Made by a program: the position numbers and the translations under genes. The notes beneath the pieces are model-generated. The model saw nothing but the letters and a program-made list of their open reading frames with translations. It did no database searches and had not been told where the DNA came from. A DNA stretch of 6,223 nucleotides from contig CAIOLZ010000146.1 of NCBI GenBank assembly GCA_903859265.1, positions 1-6,223 on the forward strand, read 5' to 3'. Shown piece after piece: positions 5,265 to 6,223 of this stretch. Every line of letters starts with the position of its first letter. The stretch's first letter is position 1. This DNA is from an uncultured beta proteobacterium (GTDB taxonomy: Bacteria; Pseudomonadota; Gammaproteobacteria; Burkholderiales; Burkholderiaceae_C).

Positions 5265-6223
5265 ATGTCAAAGGTCAAGCCATCACCGCTGCCACCGGAC
5301 ACCATGATCGGTGGGTATCGCATCGTGCGCAAAGTTGCTGCGGGCGGGTTCGGGCTGGTTTACCTTGCAGTTGCGCCTGACGGGCAGCAGGTTGCAGTCA
5401 AAGAATATTTACCTTCCTCCCTGGCAACGCGTGCACCGGGCGAATTGCTGCCGCAGGTGATGCCCGAGAAACTGTCGCTGTACCGCCTCGGGCTCAAGAG
5501 TTTTTTTGAAGAGGGTCGTTCGCTCGCACAGATCTCCCACCCCTCGGTGGTGAGCGTGCTGAACTTTTTCCGCGAAAACGAAACCGTTTACATGGTCATG
5601 AACTACCTGGAAGGCGCCGCCTTGCAGGATTTCATCGTGACTGCGCGGGACCTCAAGCAAAGCAAGGTGTTTCGGGAGTCCACCATACGGTCGCTGTTTG
5701 ACGAAATATTGCGCGGATTGCGCATCGTGCACCAGCACAAGATGCTGCACCTGGACATCAAGCCCGCCAACATTTTCATCACCGATGACAACAAATCGGT
5801 GTTGATCGATTTCGGCGCAGCGCGCGAAGTGTTGAGCAAGGAAGGCAACTTTATCCGCCCGATGTACACCCCTGGTTTCGCTGCACCCGAGATGTACCGC
5901 CGGGATTCGTCGATGGGGCCGTGGACCGATATTTATGCAATTGGCGCGTGCATTTATGCCTGCATGCAGGGCTATCCGCCCAACGAGGCACCGCAAAGGC
6001 AAGAAAAAGACCGCATCGCGATTGCGTTGGCGCGACTGCGCGGTGTTTACTCGGACAACCTGATTGAGGTGGTGGAATGGTGCATGTCGCTTGATGCACT
6101 GTCACGCCCCCAGTCCGTTTTTGCCTTGCAAAAAGAGCTCAGCCGGGAAGGGGAGCGGCGCTACACCAAATTGAGCGTGACCGAGAAGGTCCGCATGCAG
6201 TTCGACACCATGGTGGCCGACAC
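5265..6223 (+). CDS. Hanks-type serine/threonine protein kinase, 3' end outside window
   Basis: The frame from ATG 5265 stays open to the window edge (319 complete codons). Kinase subdomains appear in order: P-loop AAGGFGLVY (25-33), VAVK with ATP-anchoring K46, a probable helix-C glutamate E83, catalytic loop HLDIKPANI (162-170) with D164 and N169, DFG (182-184), TPGFAAPE (202-209) and TDIYAIGA (221-228). RPQSVFAL (281-288) marks the end of the kinase fold. It should phosphorylate proteins on Ser/Thr in the cytoplasm; no transmembrane segment is seen in the visible part. Two departures stand out: HLD replaces HRD, making it a non-RD kinase, and the first P-loop glycine is alanine (A25). Key catalytic residues are intact, so activity is expected. 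The missing C-terminal part is probably short, unless an extra domain follows. No Shine-Dalgarno precedes the ATG; an in-frame ATG at 5304 (M14, just before GGYRIV) is an alternative. It diverges from yicC. Related genomes, as I recall, often have a PP2C phosphatase gene next, which cannot be checked here. Confidence 0.9.
   Translation, partial: MSKVKPSPLPPDTMIGGYRIVRKVAAGGFGLVYLAVAPDGQQVAVKEYLPSSLATRAPGELLPQVMPEKLSLYRLGLKSFFEEGRSLAQISHPSVVSVLNFFRENETVYMVMNYLEGAALQDFIVTARDLKQSKVFRESTIRSLFDEILRGLRIVHQHKMLHLDIKPANIFITDDNKSVLIDFGAAREVLSKEGNFIRPMYTPGFAAPEMYRRDSSMGPWTDIYAIGACIYACMQGYPPNEAPQRQEKDRIAIALARLRGVYSDNLIEVVEWCMSLDALSRPQSVFALQKELSREGERRYTKLSVTEKVRMQFDTMVAD

Noticed and set aside
4468..5307. 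279-residue + strand open frame opposite yicC
   Set aside because: It is a shadow of yicC. The YicC reading contains conserved family motifs end to end and this frame has none.
5409..6002. 197-residue minus-strand open frame opposite the kinase
   Set aside because: The + strand frame holds all kinase motifs in order. The antisense frame is Arg/His/Gln-rich and unrecognisable.
1..6223. CRISPR array, insertion sequence, integrase or attachment site at the tRNA genes
   Set aside because: No spaced direct repeats, transposase, integrase frame or duplicated tRNA 3' end was seen. All neighbouring genes are core housekeeping genes apart from the kinase.

Overview
The window looks like chromosome from a betaproteobacterium, most likely order Burkholderiales and plausibly Comamonadaceae. 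The evidence is the conserved order yicC-gmk-rpoZ-spoT, the very short 67-residue omega subunit, the protein-level similarity, and a tRNA-Ile(CAU) intron of the type known from the betaproteobacterium Azoarcus. The organism call is inference from recalled gene order and sequence; no search was run.

Left end (1-470): two tRNA genes on the + strand. The first is tRNA-Ile(CAU), split in its anticodon loop by a 206-nt group I intron (42-247) with no ORF. All core helices (P1, P2, P3, P4, P7, P8, P9), GNRA loops and the terminal guanosine can be drawn by eye. The second is an intact tRNA-Arg(ACG), with a likely extended -10 promoter before it and a strong intrinsic terminator after it.

Middle (496-5187): greB (+) converges on a four-gene minus-strand cluster that reads yicC > gmk > rpoZ > spoT. 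greB and spoT end on the same CTAG, so their stop codons overlap. An intrinsic terminator lies between rpoZ and spoT. The cluster encodes a YicC-family ribonuclease, guanylate kinase, the omega subunit of RNA polymerase and a RelA/SpoT-type (p)ppGpp synthetase-hydrolase. Together with GreB, most of these genes concern guanine nucleotides, ppGpp and RNA polymerase control.

Right end (5265-6223): a Hanks-type serine/threonine protein kinase gene is transcribed divergently from yicC and runs off the window. The kinase fold is essentially complete. Its catalytic loop is HLD rather than HRD (non-RD) and the first glycine of the P-loop is replaced by alanine.

Most striking item: the self-splicing-type intron in tRNA-Ile(CAU). 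The class is known, so this is a new-looking member rather than a new system, but ordinary tRNA annotation would easily miss it. I saw no CRISPR array, insertion sequence, prophage gene or clear horizontal-transfer boundary. No stretch over 300 bases lacks a gene.
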